A stretch of DNA of 56,833 bases from Lachnospiraceae bacterium (GTDB lineage: Bacteria > Bacillota > Clostridia > Lachnospirales > Lachnospiraceae), in assembly GCA_019423745.1 (NCBI GenBank), contig JAHZAV010000015.1:1-56833 (forward strand), in the 5' to 3' direction. This document shows, piece after piece, positions 1-8,012 of this stretch (positions are counted from its first letter, which is position 1; every line of letters starts with the position of its first letter). Made by a program: the position numbers and the translations under genes. The notes under the pieces are model-generated. The model ran no database searches, had not been told where the DNA came from, and worked only from the letters and a program-made list of their open reading frames with translations.

Positions 1-89
1 CCTCCAGATAAACAGTTTTATTATTTCAACTGTCTACCTAAAGGGGAGCATATCAAAGATCTGGCTTTTTGCTTTTTTGTTAAATGCAA

Positions 90-620
90 TTAAAGATTTT
101 CAATTTTTTCAAAGACCTTGTAGGATACATCCTCGCGGTTGTTGCGTTCAGTGTTGTAATTTTCAAAATCGTGGTTTGGAATAAGACTCATTGTGTTGTC
201 TCCGGCCACAGTTCTCTCTACAATCAGCCATTTACCATCCCGACATTCCCACAGATCAATATCACGACATCTTGCTTCCACAGTAAAGTTGCCTTTGGAG
301 CCGTCTTTGTTTTTCTTTGGAAATTTACAAGCTGCATACATATAGGTTTCGCTGGCAGCTTTATTTCCATTTACTTTAATAAGGATGTTAGTCATCATAT
401 GATGAGTTGAAATCATATGGCGATGCTGTTTTAGCATATTGTCAATAAATTGGCGGCCTGTTCCAGATGGAAAAGTTGGACCATAGTTTACTTTGCTGTC
501 TTCGGCAAAGACACTGTAACCCAGTTCGTTGTCTATTCGGTCCAGAGCACGACAGTATGTATAAATCTGATCCCGAATGGCCTCTTTTGCGAGTAATACT
601 TCCAATGAGTTGTTATCCAT
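90..620 (-). CDS. SnoaL-like / NTF2-fold protein (nuclear transport factor 2 family)
   Basis: A 176-residue soluble protein that looks like a SnoaL-type cone-fold (NTF2 superfamily) domain. The N-terminal helix carries the pattern I-x-x-x-Y-C-R-A-x-D-R-x-D. The middle has a run of histidines (HRHMISTHH) and then a T-Y strand in A-A-S-E-T-Y. The C-terminal strands contain R-C-R-D-I-D-L-W and G-K-W-L-I-V-E-R, as in SnoaL_4 dehydratase/isomerase-like proteins. Families of this fold include ketosteroid isomerase, scytalone dehydratase and the bile-acid dehydratase BaiE, but close similarity to BaiE is not apparent. The start is supported by AAAGGAGG 7 bases upstream and by a minus-strand promoter. 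It is monocistronic and divergent from the next gene. The substrate is unknown. Confidence 0.7.
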   Translation of the reverse strand: MDNNSLEVLLAKEAIRDQIYTYCRALDRIDNELGYSVFAEDSKVNYGPTFPSGTGRQFIDNMLKQHRHMISTHHMMTNILIKVNGNKAASETYMYAACKFPKKNKDGSKGNFTVEARCRDIDLWECRDGKWLIVERTVAGDNTMSLIPNHDFENYNTERNNREDVSYKVFEKIENL

Positions 621-945
621 AGTTATTCCTCCTTTATTGAATAAACTGAAACTTATATATTGATTGTGAAAATTATATCTCTTTCAGAGAAAAAACTCAA
701 GAATATTGTCTGAATATTTTGCGAATGTAGTATAATATTTGTAAATTTCCGGCAATATTTAAATAAAAATAAAAATTTTGACTGATGATTTGAATGAAAA
801 TATTTCTACATTGGCAGAATATACGAATATCTGTACTTATATTTTGGAAATATGTTTTATGTTTTTTGTAAAAAAGTGAAGTAAATTCTGAAAAATATTG
901 TATAATAGAAGAAAAATTTGAGAAAATTGAAGGGAGGGTCTGATT
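621..945. other. 325-base AT-rich divergent intergenic region
   Basis: This region separates the SnoaL-like gene (minus) from the polyphosphate:AMP phosphotransferase gene (plus). It contains the minus-strand promoter listed separately. Two plus-strand -10-like hexamers TATAAT lie at 731-736 and 901-906. The first has a TTGTCT 19 bases upstream; the second has no good -35 at 17 bases. No ORF, RNA gene or strong hairpin was seen. Confidence 0.5.
672..700 (-). promoter_or_regulatory. Predicted sigma-A promoter of the SnoaL-like gene
   Basis: On the minus strand, TTGAGT (695-700) is followed after 17 bases by a perfect TATAAT (672-677), about 50 bases upstream of the ATG at 620. Confidence 0.55.
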
Positions 946-2463
946 ATGCTTGAAAAGATCGATTTGTCAAAGAAAATGAAAAAGGATATCTACAGGGTGG
1001 AAATAGAAGATTTGCGCTTGAGACTGGGAAAACTTCAGAGAAAATGTAAAGATTTAAATATTCCTGTAATGATTGCGTTTGAAGGATATGGGGCTTCTGG
1101 GAAAGGACTCCAAATTAGTAAATTGATACAGGCGCTGGATCCAAGAGGATTTCAGGTATATGCTGTAAAAAGTGAGACAGAAGAGGAAAAAATGCACCCA
1201 TTTTTATGGAGATTTTGGACAAAACTTCCTCCAAAAGGAAGAATCGCGATTTATGATACAAGTTGGTATAGAAAAGTACTTATTGATCGATTTGACAAAA
1301 AAATCAAAGAATCAGAACTTTCCGATGCTTATGAGGCAATTCGCTCATTTGAAAGTCAGTTGACAGAGGATGGTATGGTGATTATTAAAATCTTTTTGGC
1401 TATTGATAAGAAAGAACAAAAAAAGAGATTTCATAAACTTCTTGCCTCCGAAGACACAGCCTGGAGAGTAAGCCAAGGAGATTGGGAGAGAAATAAAAAG
1501 TTTAAAAAGTATGAGGCGATGAATGATGAGATGCTGTCCAGAACAGATAGTGAGAATGCGCCGTGGCATATTGTGGAGGCAATGGATCGCCGCTTTGCTA
1601 CAGTAAAAATCTATTCTATTGTTGTGGAGATGCTGGAGAGACAAATTGAGTCGGTAGAACAGAAAAAGCAGTTGTGTAATGAGTCGGGAAAAAAGGAATC
1701 GGTGATTCAGGGCGAAGCGAAAGAGGAAATGAAGCTGGCAGATTCTATTTTGGGAAAGGCAGATCTTACTCTTTCCTGTACACGGGAGGAATATGAAAAG
1801 AAACTGAAACAGCTTCAGAAAAAGATAGAACGGCTGCATGGAGAATTGTACAGAAAGCGGATTCCTGTTGTTTTGGCTTTTGAAGGTTGGGATGCCGGCG
1901 GCAAAGGTGGGGCAATTAAGCGGCTGACTGCCAAAATGGATCCCCGAGGCTATGTTGTACATCCTACAGCTTCACCAAATGCAGTGGAACGGCAGTATCA
2001 TTATCTGTGGAGATTTTGGAAAGCAATGCCAAAAGCAGGTCATATTGCTGTTTTTGACAGGACCTGGTATGGAAGAGTCATGGTTGAGAGAATTGAAGGA
2101 TTCTGCACAGAATCGGAATGGCGCAGGGCTTATAAAGAAATAAATGATATGGAGAGAAATCTCTACAAAGAAGGGGTATTGATTCTGAAATTCTGGATGC
2201 AGATTGATAAGGATGAACAGGAAAGACGATTCCGGGAACGTCAACAAAATCCAGAAAAACAGTGGAAGATTACAGACGAAGACTGGCGGAACAGAGAAAA
2301 GTGGGATCAATACGAGGAGGCAATCAATGAAATGCTCATACGCACGTCTACCCCGGAGGCTCCATGGATTGTTGTGGAAGGAAACTGTAAATATTATGCA
2401 AGAATTAAGGTGTTGGAAACAGTAGTTAAAGCGATAGAAGATCTGTTGGTATCAAGGAGATAG
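946..2463 (+). CDS. pap: Polyphosphate:AMP phosphotransferase (two-domain PPK2)
   Basis: A 505-residue cytoplasmic enzyme made of two fused PPK2 kinase domains, the arrangement of polyphosphate:AMP phosphotransferases, which use polyphosphate to convert AMP to ADP. Domain 1 (about residues 10-230) has the P-loop GYGASGKG and the lid-type motif DTSWYRK. Domain 2 (about 275-500) has the P-loop GWDAGGKGG and the canonical DRTWYGR motif. The second copy therefore keeps the textbook signature and the first is degenerate at the arginine after the aspartate, which suggests one domain does most of the chemistry (inference). The start has GGGAGGG 8 bases upstream. The stop lies within the ribosome binding site of the dGTPase-like gene, so the two are probably co-transcribed. 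Confidence 0.9.
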   Translation: MLEKIDLSKKMKKDIYRVEIEDLRLRLGKLQRKCKDLNIPVMIAFEGYGASGKGLQISKLIQALDPRGFQVYAVKSETEEEKMHPFLWRFWTKLPPKGRIAIYDTSWYRKVLIDRFDKKIKESELSDAYEAIRSFESQLTEDGMVIIKIFLAIDKKEQKKRFHKLLASEDTAWRVSQGDWERNKKFKKYEAMNDEMLSRTDSENAPWHIVEAMDRRFATVKIYSIVVEMLERQIESVEQKKQLCNESGKKESVIQGEAKEEMKLADSILGKADLTLSCTREEYEKKLKQLQKKIERLHGELYRKRIPVVLAFEGWDAGGKGGAIKRLTAKMDPRGYVVHPTASPNAVERQYHYLWRFWKAMPKAGHIAVFDRTWYGRVMVERIEGFCTESEWRRAYKEINDMERNLYKEGVLILKFWMQIDKDEQERRFRERQQNPEKQWKITDEDWRNREKWDQYEEAINEMLIRTSTPEAPWIVVEGNCKYYARIKVLETVVKAIEDLLVSRR

Positions 2464-2468
2464 AAAGC

Positions 2469-3479
2469 ATGATGAACATTAGAGAAGAGCTGGAAGAAAG
2501 GGAAAAAGAATATTTAAGTCCCTATGCATCTTTAAGTCGTAAGTCAAGGGGGAGAAAAAGGCCGGAACCGGAGTGCGATATCCGGCCTGTATTTCAAAGA
2601 GACAGGGACCGGATCCTTCACTGTAAGTCTTTTCGGCGCTTGAAGCAGAAAACACAAGTATTCCTTCTGCCAAAAGGAGATCATTATCGTACAAGGCTGA
2701 CACATACTCTGGAGGTATCCCAGAATGCCAGGACCATTGCAAAAGCGCTTCGATTGAATGAAGAACTAGTGGAAGCGATTGCTCTTGGGCATGATCTTGG
2801 ACATACACCCTTTGGACATGCAGGAGAACGTGCACTTAATAAAATGTGTCCGGAAGGATTCCGGCACAATGAACAGAGTGTTCGAGTAGTGGAAATTTTG
2901 GAAAAGCAGGGGAGGGGACTAAATCTTACCTGGGAGGTGGTGGATGGTATTTTGAACCACAAATCCAGCGGTACACCACACACGCTGGAAGGGGAAATTG
3001 TGCGTCTTTCCGACAAGATCGCCTATATTAATCATGACATTGATGATGCTGTGAGGGGCGGAATTTTAAAGGAAGAGGATCTTCCTGCAATTTATACAGA
3101 TGTGTTGGGACATACAACCAGAATACGTTTAAATACGATGATTCATGATGTCGTAAGCCACAGTATGGGAAAAGCTAAGATTGTTATGTCTGACGAAATT
3201 CGTGAAGCGACTATGGGACTTCGAAAGTTTTTGTTTGAAAATGTTTACCAGAATCCTGCAGCGAAAGGGGAAGAACTGAAGGCAGTTAATATGATTATGA
3301 ATTTGTATGAATATTATATGGATCATATTGAACTTCTTCCGGAACAGTATCTGGTCATGCTTTCAGAGAAAGGGGAAACAAAAGAAAGGGTTGTATGTGA
3401 TTACATAGCAGGAATGACTGATTCCTATGCAGTAAAAAAGTTTCAGGAATATTTTATTCCAGAATCTTGGAAAAATTAA
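2469..3479 (+). CDS. dgt: Deoxyguanosinetriphosphate triphosphohydrolase-like protein (HD domain)
   Basis: A 336-residue HD-superfamily hydrolase of the dGTPase-like group, which removes triphosphate from dNTPs. The metal ligands are visible: His79 in R-L-T-H-T, His108-Asp109 in L-G-H-D-L-G-H, and Asp182 in S-D-K-I-A-Y. The F-R-R-L-K-Q-K-T-Q-V stretch near residue 55 is typical of the family. The length matches the short Gram-positive form. The start at 2469 has AAGGAG 8 bases upstream, overlapping the end of the upstream gene; a second ATG follows directly and cannot be excluded. It sits just before dnaG, a common clostridial arrangement that ties nucleotide pool control to replication. Confidence 0.88.
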   Translation: MMNIREELEEREKEYLSPYASLSRKSRGRKRPEPECDIRPVFQRDRDRILHCKSFRRLKQKTQVFLLPKGDHYRTRLTHTLEVSQNARTIAKALRLNEELVEAIALGHDLGHTPFGHAGERALNKMCPEGFRHNEQSVRVVEILEKQGRGLNLTWEVVDGILNHKSSGTPHTLEGEIVRLSDKIAYINHDIDDAVRGGILKEEDLPAIYTDVLGHTTRIRLNTMIHDVVSHSMGKAKIVMSDEIREATMGLRKFLFENVYQNPAAKGEELKAVNMIMNLYEYYMDHIELLPEQYLVMLSEKGETKERVVCDYIAGMTDSYAVKKFQEYFIPESWKN

Positions 3480-3564
3480 AGGAAATGAAGAAGTTTTGTC
3501 GAATATTAATAGTGAAGGGATTTTTTCCTTTGGACTTATATATAGAAAAGGATGATGTCGGCAC

Positions 3565-5340
3565 ATGTATTATCCGGATGAAGTGGTAGAAGATGTAAGA
3601 CTGAAAAATGATATTGTAGATGTAGTTTCCGGGTATGTAAAACTTCAAAAAAAGGGAAGTTCATATTTTGGGCTTTGTCCCTTTCATAATGAAAAGTCGC
3701 CTTCTTTTTCTGTGAGCAGAGATAAGCAGATGTATTACTGCTTTGGTTGTGGAGCAGGAGGGAATGTCTTTACATTTATTATGGAGTATGAAAATTATTC
3801 TTTTGTAGAGGCACTGAAATTTCTGGCAGAACGCTCCGGGGTGGACCTTCCGGAGCAGGAGTATTCCCAAGAAGCAAAAAGACGTGCAGATGAGAAAGCA
3901 ATTCTACTGGAGATCAATAAGCTGGCAGCGAAGTATTACTATGCACAGCTGAAGGCACCGCAGGGGAAAATTGCTTACGAATATCTGAAGGGAAGACAAC
4001 TGGGAGACGATACGATCACTGCATTTGGACTTGGCTATTCCAATAAATACAGTGACGATTTGTACAAGTACCTTAAGACGAAAGGATATACGGATGATAT
4101 TCTTTTTAAAGCAGGATTAATTTCTTTCGATGAAAGACATGGCCCTTATGACAAATTCTGGAACCGGGTTATGTTTCCTATTATGGATGCGAATAACAGG
4201 GTAATCGGATTTGGAGGCAGGGTAATGGGAGATGCGAAGCCCAAGTATCTTAACTCACCGGAGACCCCTGTTTTTGACAAGAGCCGGAATTTGTATGGTC
4301 TTCATAGGGCTCGGACTTCCAGAAAACCATATTTTCTTTTATGTGAGGGATATATGGATGTTATTTCTTTGCATCAGGCGGGATTTAATAGTGCGGTAGC
4401 TTCTCTTGGAACAGCACTTACACCTGGACATGCATCGCTGATTAAACGATATGTAAATGAAGTGTATCTGACGTATGACAGCGATGAAGCAGGGACAAAA
4501 GCGGCTCTTCGTGCAATCCCCATTTTGAAGGAAGCAGGAATCACTGCCAGAGTAATTCGCATGGATCCATATAAGGATCCGGACGAATTTATTAAAAATC
4601 TGGGAGCAGAAGCTTTTGAAGAAAGAATTCAAAAAGCCCGAAATGGGTTTATGTTTAGTCTGGAGATGGCAGAGAAAAATTATGATATGAAGTCACCGGA
4701 AGGCCGTACAGACTTTCTGAAGGAGGCGGCAAAGAAGCTGACTCTTTTTGATGAGGAGATTGAGAGAAGTAATTACATAGAGGCGGTAGCAAAAGCTTAT
4801 CGTGTGAATGCAGACGAGCTTAGAAAGCTGGTGACGAAAACAGCAATTCAAGGTGGACTTGCAAAGCCTGCGGAAAGGCCCCGTTCCACGCGGAATCGCG
4901 ACAGAGACAAAGAAGATGGGCATCTGAAATCCCAAAGGATCCTTCTTACATGGATGTTGGAAGGGGAGGATATTTTCCGTCAGATCAGGAAATACATTTC
5001 ACCAGAAGATTTTACAGAAGAGCTGTATCGGCAAGTTGCTGAGCTTTTGTACCAGCAATACGAGGAAGGTAATGTGAATCCGGCACAGATTATGAATCAT
5101 TTTACAGATGAAGAGGAACACCGGAAGGTGGCGGGGTTGTTCCATACTAGAATCCGGGAACTTTCAACAGTAAAAGAACAAGAGAAGGCTTTGAAAGAAA
5201 CCATTCTGCGGGTGAAGGAATACAGCATTGAAAGAGCGGCTCGTATGCTGGAACCAACAGATATAGCCGGACTTCAGAAGCTGATGGAAGAGAAGCGAAT
5301 GCTTCAGACACCTGAAAAACTGCATATTTCTATTAATTAA
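3565..5340 (+). CDS. dnaG: DNA primase
   Basis: A 591-residue primase that makes RNA primers for replication. The N-terminal zinc ribbon has Cys38, His41, Cys59 and Cys62 (CHC2 type). The Toprim core contains EGYMDV (Glu261) and the metal-binding D-S-D (305-307) followed by E-A-G. The C-terminal third (about 450-591) is the helical DnaB-binding region. The start M-Y-Y-P-D-E fits the clostridial family although the nearest purine-rich ribosome binding site is weak and distant. The gene lies between dgt and rpoD in the classic macromolecular synthesis arrangement. An 85-base gap from dgt shows no clear terminator. Confidence 0.97.
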   Translation: MYYPDEVVEDVRLKNDIVDVVSGYVKLQKKGSSYFGLCPFHNEKSPSFSVSRDKQMYYCFGCGAGGNVFTFIMEYENYSFVEALKFLAERSGVDLPEQEYSQEAKRRADEKAILLEINKLAAKYYYAQLKAPQGKIAYEYLKGRQLGDDTITAFGLGYSNKYSDDLYKYLKTKGYTDDILFKAGLISFDERHGPYDKFWNRVMFPIMDANNRVIGFGGRVMGDAKPKYLNSPETPVFDKSRNLYGLHRARTSRKPYFLLCEGYMDVISLHQAGFNSAVASLGTALTPGHASLIKRYVNEVYLTYDSDEAGTKAALRAIPILKEAGITARVIRMDPYKDPDEFIKNLGAEAFEERIQKARNGFMFSLEMAEKNYDMKSPEGRTDFLKEAAKKLTLFDEEIERSNYIEAVAKAYRVNADELRKLVTKTAIQGGLAKPAERPRSTRNRDRDKEDGHLKSQRILLTWMLEGEDIFRQIRKYISPEDFTEELYRQVAELLYQQYEEGNVNPAQIMNHFTDEEEHRKVAGLFHTRIRELSTVKEQEKALKETILRVKEYSIERAARMLEPTDIAGLQKLMEEKRMLQTPEKLHISIN

Positions 5341-5379
5341 GGATAAAATATAAACAAGCAATGAGAGGATAGACACTGC

Positions 5380-6492
5380 ATGGAAGAGAACATTGTAAAA
5401 TTTGAGGAAAAGTTAAAAGATCTTCTTGCACTTGGAAAGAAGAAGAAAAGTATTTTAGAAATCCAGGAGATCAATGATTTTTTCTCGGATATGGAGCTTA
5501 ATTCAGAACAGATGGAAAAGGTTTTTGATTACCTGGAAGCTAACAATATTGATGTACTACGCATCAGCGCAGATGATGATGTGGATGACGATGTAGAGAT
5601 TGTGCTTACAGATGAAGATGAGGTAGATATTGAAAAAATAGATCTGTCTGTTCCGGATGGAATCAGTATTGAAGATCCTGTACGTATGTACTTGAAGGAA
5701 ATTGGAAAAGTGCCCCTGCTTTCGGCAGAGGAGGAAGTAGATCTTGCGAAGCGTATGGCAGAGGGAGATGAGGATGCAAAGAAGCGCCTTGCGGAGGCTA
5801 ATTTAAGGCTGGTAGTAAGTATTGCCAAACGTTACGTGGGAAGAGGAATGCTTTTTCTGGATCTGATTCAGGAAGGAAATCTGGGGCTTATTAAAGCAGT
5901 AGAAAAGTTTGACTATGAAAAAGGATTTAAATTCAGTACCTATGCTACATGGTGGATCCGCCAGGCAATTACAAGAGCCATTGCCGATCAGGCAAGAACC
6001 ATTCGTATTCCGGTTCATATGGTAGAAACAATTAATAAATTAATCCGTGTGTCCAGACAATTACTCCAGGAACTGGGGCGTGAACCAACGCCAGAGGAAA
6101 TTGCGGAAGAGTTGGACATGCCTGTGGAACGTGTCCGTGAAATTTTGAAGATTTCCCAGGAACCCGTGTCGTTGGAAACTCCTATCGGAGAAGAGGAGGA
6201 CAGTCATCTTGGAGATTTTATACAGGATGACAATGTACCTGTACCGGCAGAGGCAGCAGCGGCCACTCTTTTGAAGGAACAATTGGATGAGGTTCTGGAT
6301 ACCCTGACGGAGAGAGAGCAAAAAGTATTAAGACTTCGCTTTGGCATGAACGACGGGCGGGCTCGTACGTTGGAAGAAGTGGGAAAAGAATTTGACGTGA
6401 CAAGAGAGCGTATTCGCCAGATCGAGGCCAAAGCTCTCAGAAAGCTGCGCCATCCAAGCCGCAGTAGAAAATTAAGAGATTATTTAGATTAG
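5380..6492 (+). CDS. rpoD: RNA polymerase primary sigma factor (sigma-A/RpoD)
   Basis: A 370-residue housekeeping sigma factor. Region 1.1 (about 1-80) is acidic. Region 1.2 begins at D-P-V-R-M-Y-L. Region 2 contains the core-binding and -10 melting helix with F-S-T-Y-A-T-W-W-I-R-Q-A. Region 3 follows, then region 4 with T-L-T-E-R-E-Q-K-V-L-R-L-R-F-G-M and the -35 helix-turn-helix V-T-R-E-R-I-R-Q-I-E. Presence of a full region 1.1 and 1.2 marks it as the primary rather than an alternative sigma. The spacing to dnaG is 39 bases and to trmK 13 bases, consistent with one operon. Confidence 0.97.
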   Translation: MEENIVKFEEKLKDLLALGKKKKSILEIQEINDFFSDMELNSEQMEKVFDYLEANNIDVLRISADDDVDDDVEIVLTDEDEVDIEKIDLSVPDGISIEDPVRMYLKEIGKVPLLSAEEEVDLAKRMAEGDEDAKKRLAEANLRLVVSIAKRYVGRGMLFLDLIQEGNLGLIKAVEKFDYEKGFKFSTYATWWIRQAITRAIADQARTIRIPVHMVETINKLIRVSRQLLQELGREPTPEEIAEELDMPVERVREILKISQEPVSLETPIGEEEDSHLGDFIQDDNVPVPAEAAAATLLKEQLDEVLDTLTEREQKVLRLRFGMNDGRARTLEEVGKEFDVTRERIRQIEAKALRKLRHPSRSRKLRDYLD

Positions 6493-6505
6493 AAAAGAGG
6501 CGCCT

Positions 6506-7204
6506 ATGGAACTATCAAAAAGACTTTCTGCCGTGGCAGGTCTTGTGACAGAGGGCGCCTCTGTTGCAGATGTCGGCACGGATCATGGTTATATACCAAT
6601 TTATTTAGCTTCTAAATACAAAGAAGGTAAATGGATTGCAATGGATATTAATGCAGGACCTCTTGAGAGGGCAAGGGAGCATATACGAGAATATGGGCTG
6701 GAGGAAAAGATAGAAACGAGGCTTTCAGATGGATTAGAGGCATTAAATCCAGGGGAGATACATACAATGATCGCAGCAGGGATGGGCGGAGGACTTGTGA
6801 TACATATTCTGGAAAAAAATCCGTCTGTTACTGCTCACATCCAAGAATTTGTTTTGCAGCCTCAGTCTGAAATTTCTAGAGTCCGTCGTTATTTGGAAGA
6901 GAATGGATACTGTATTGTCCGTGAGGACATGACCAAAGAGGATGGAAAATATTATCCGATGATGAAAGCAGTTCACGGAAAGGAGAAAAAATCTTATCAG
7001 GAGGAAGAACTTCTGTATGGGAGAGAACTGTTAAAAATGAAGCATCCAGTTCTGAAAGAATTTCTTTTGCGTGAAAAACAGATTAAAGAAGGCATATGCC
7101 GGGAACTTAAAAAGCTGGAAAATGAGCGGGTAAGGTCGCGGGAAAAAGAATTGAAGTATGAGTTGGAATTAATAGAAAAAGCACTGCAAAGATACGAAGA
7201 ATAA
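6506..7204 (+). CDS. trmK: tRNA (adenine(22)-N(1))-methyltransferase
   Basis: A 232-residue Rossmann-fold SAM methyltransferase that in Bacillus methylates A22 of tRNA. The SAM-binding loop is V-A-D-V-G-T-D-H-G-Y near residue 22, followed by the acidic A-M-D-I-N motif. The C-terminal third is a charged coiled coil, typical of TrmK. Family position directly after rpoD and before the Nif3-like gene is conserved in Firmicutes, which strengthens the call. The ATG is 13 bases after the rpoD stop with AAAAGAGG upstream. Confidence 0.92.
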   Translation: MELSKRLSAVAGLVTEGASVADVGTDHGYIPIYLASKYKEGKWIAMDINAGPLERAREHIREYGLEEKIETRLSDGLEALNPGEIHTMIAAGMGGGLVIHILEKNPSVTAHIQEFVLQPQSEISRVRRYLEENGYCIVREDMTKEDGKYYPMMKAVHGKEKKSYQEEELLYGRELLKMKHPVLKEFLLREKQIKEGICRELKKLENERVRSREKELKYELELIEKALQRYEE

Positions 7205-7217
7205 AGGAGCTGGGAAT

Positions 7218-7997
7218 ATGTTGTGCAAGGAAATCATTGATGTGATTGAGTCGGTTTATCCTAAAAACTATGCAATGGATTGGGATAATGTGGGATTGCT
7301 TGTAGGAAGAGACGACAAAGAAGTACGACGGATTTATGTGGCGCTTGATGCTACGGATGAAGTGATTGAACAGGCAGTTGATTGGAAGGCAGATATGCTT
7401 GTAACGCATCATCCTATGATTTTTTCAGGACTAAAGAGAATTAATAATCTTGATTTTATCGGAGCCCGAATTTTGAAGCTAATTCAGAATGATATTTCAT
7501 ATTATGCTATGCACACGAACTATGATGTTCTTGGCATGGCGGAGCTTTCCGGAAAAAAGATGGACTTTACAAAGTCAGAAGTTTTAGAAGTGACATCTCA
7601 GGAAGGGGAAAATGAGGGAATTGGAAGGGTGGCTGATTTGCCGACTCCGATACCTTTAAAGAAATTATGCTGGATTGTAAAGGACAAATTTCATCTGGGG
7701 GCGGTGAAGGTATTTGGAGATATGGATCAGGAGATCAGAAGACCGGCTATTTCCCCGGGAGCCGGAAAGAGCATGATAAAAGCAGCGCTTGATAAAAAGG
7801 CCGATGTGCTGGTTACTGGCGATATCGATCACCATACAGGAATTGATGCTGTTGCGCAGGGCCTTGCCGTGATTGATGCAGGACATTATGGAATTGAGCA
7901 TATTTTTATTGAGGATGTCAGGAACTATTTGGAGCAGGAATTGCCTGGTATTGAGGTGTCAGCTGCTCCGATCTGCCATCCTTTCCAGATAGTATAG
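7218..7997 (+). CDS. Nif3-like dinuclear metal centre hexameric protein
   Basis: A 259-residue member of the Nif3/DUF34 family, often labelled GTP cyclohydrolase 1 type 2-like, whose real biochemical role is unsettled. Likely metal ligands are visible in V-T-H-H-P (near residue 64), H-T-N-Y-D and the C-terminal D-A-G-H-Y-G-I-E-H. The length is the short form without the inserted PII-like domain. It starts 13 bases after trmK with AAAGGAG upstream and precedes the nucleoside kinase by 15 bases, so it is inside the housekeeping operon. Confidence 0.9.
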   Translation: MLCKEIIDVIESVYPKNYAMDWDNVGLLVGRDDKEVRRIYVALDATDEVIEQAVDWKADMLVTHHPMIFSGLKRINNLDFIGARILKLIQNDISYYAMHTNYDVLGMAELSGKKMDFTKSEVLEVTSQEGENEGIGRVADLPTPIPLKKLCWIVKDKFHLGAVKVFGDMDQEIRRPAISPGAGKSMIKAALDKKADVLVTGDIDHHTGIDAVAQGLAVIDAGHYGIEHIFIEDVRNYLEQELPGIEVSAAPICHPFQIV

Positions 7998-8012
7998 AGA
8001 GGACTGGAATTT

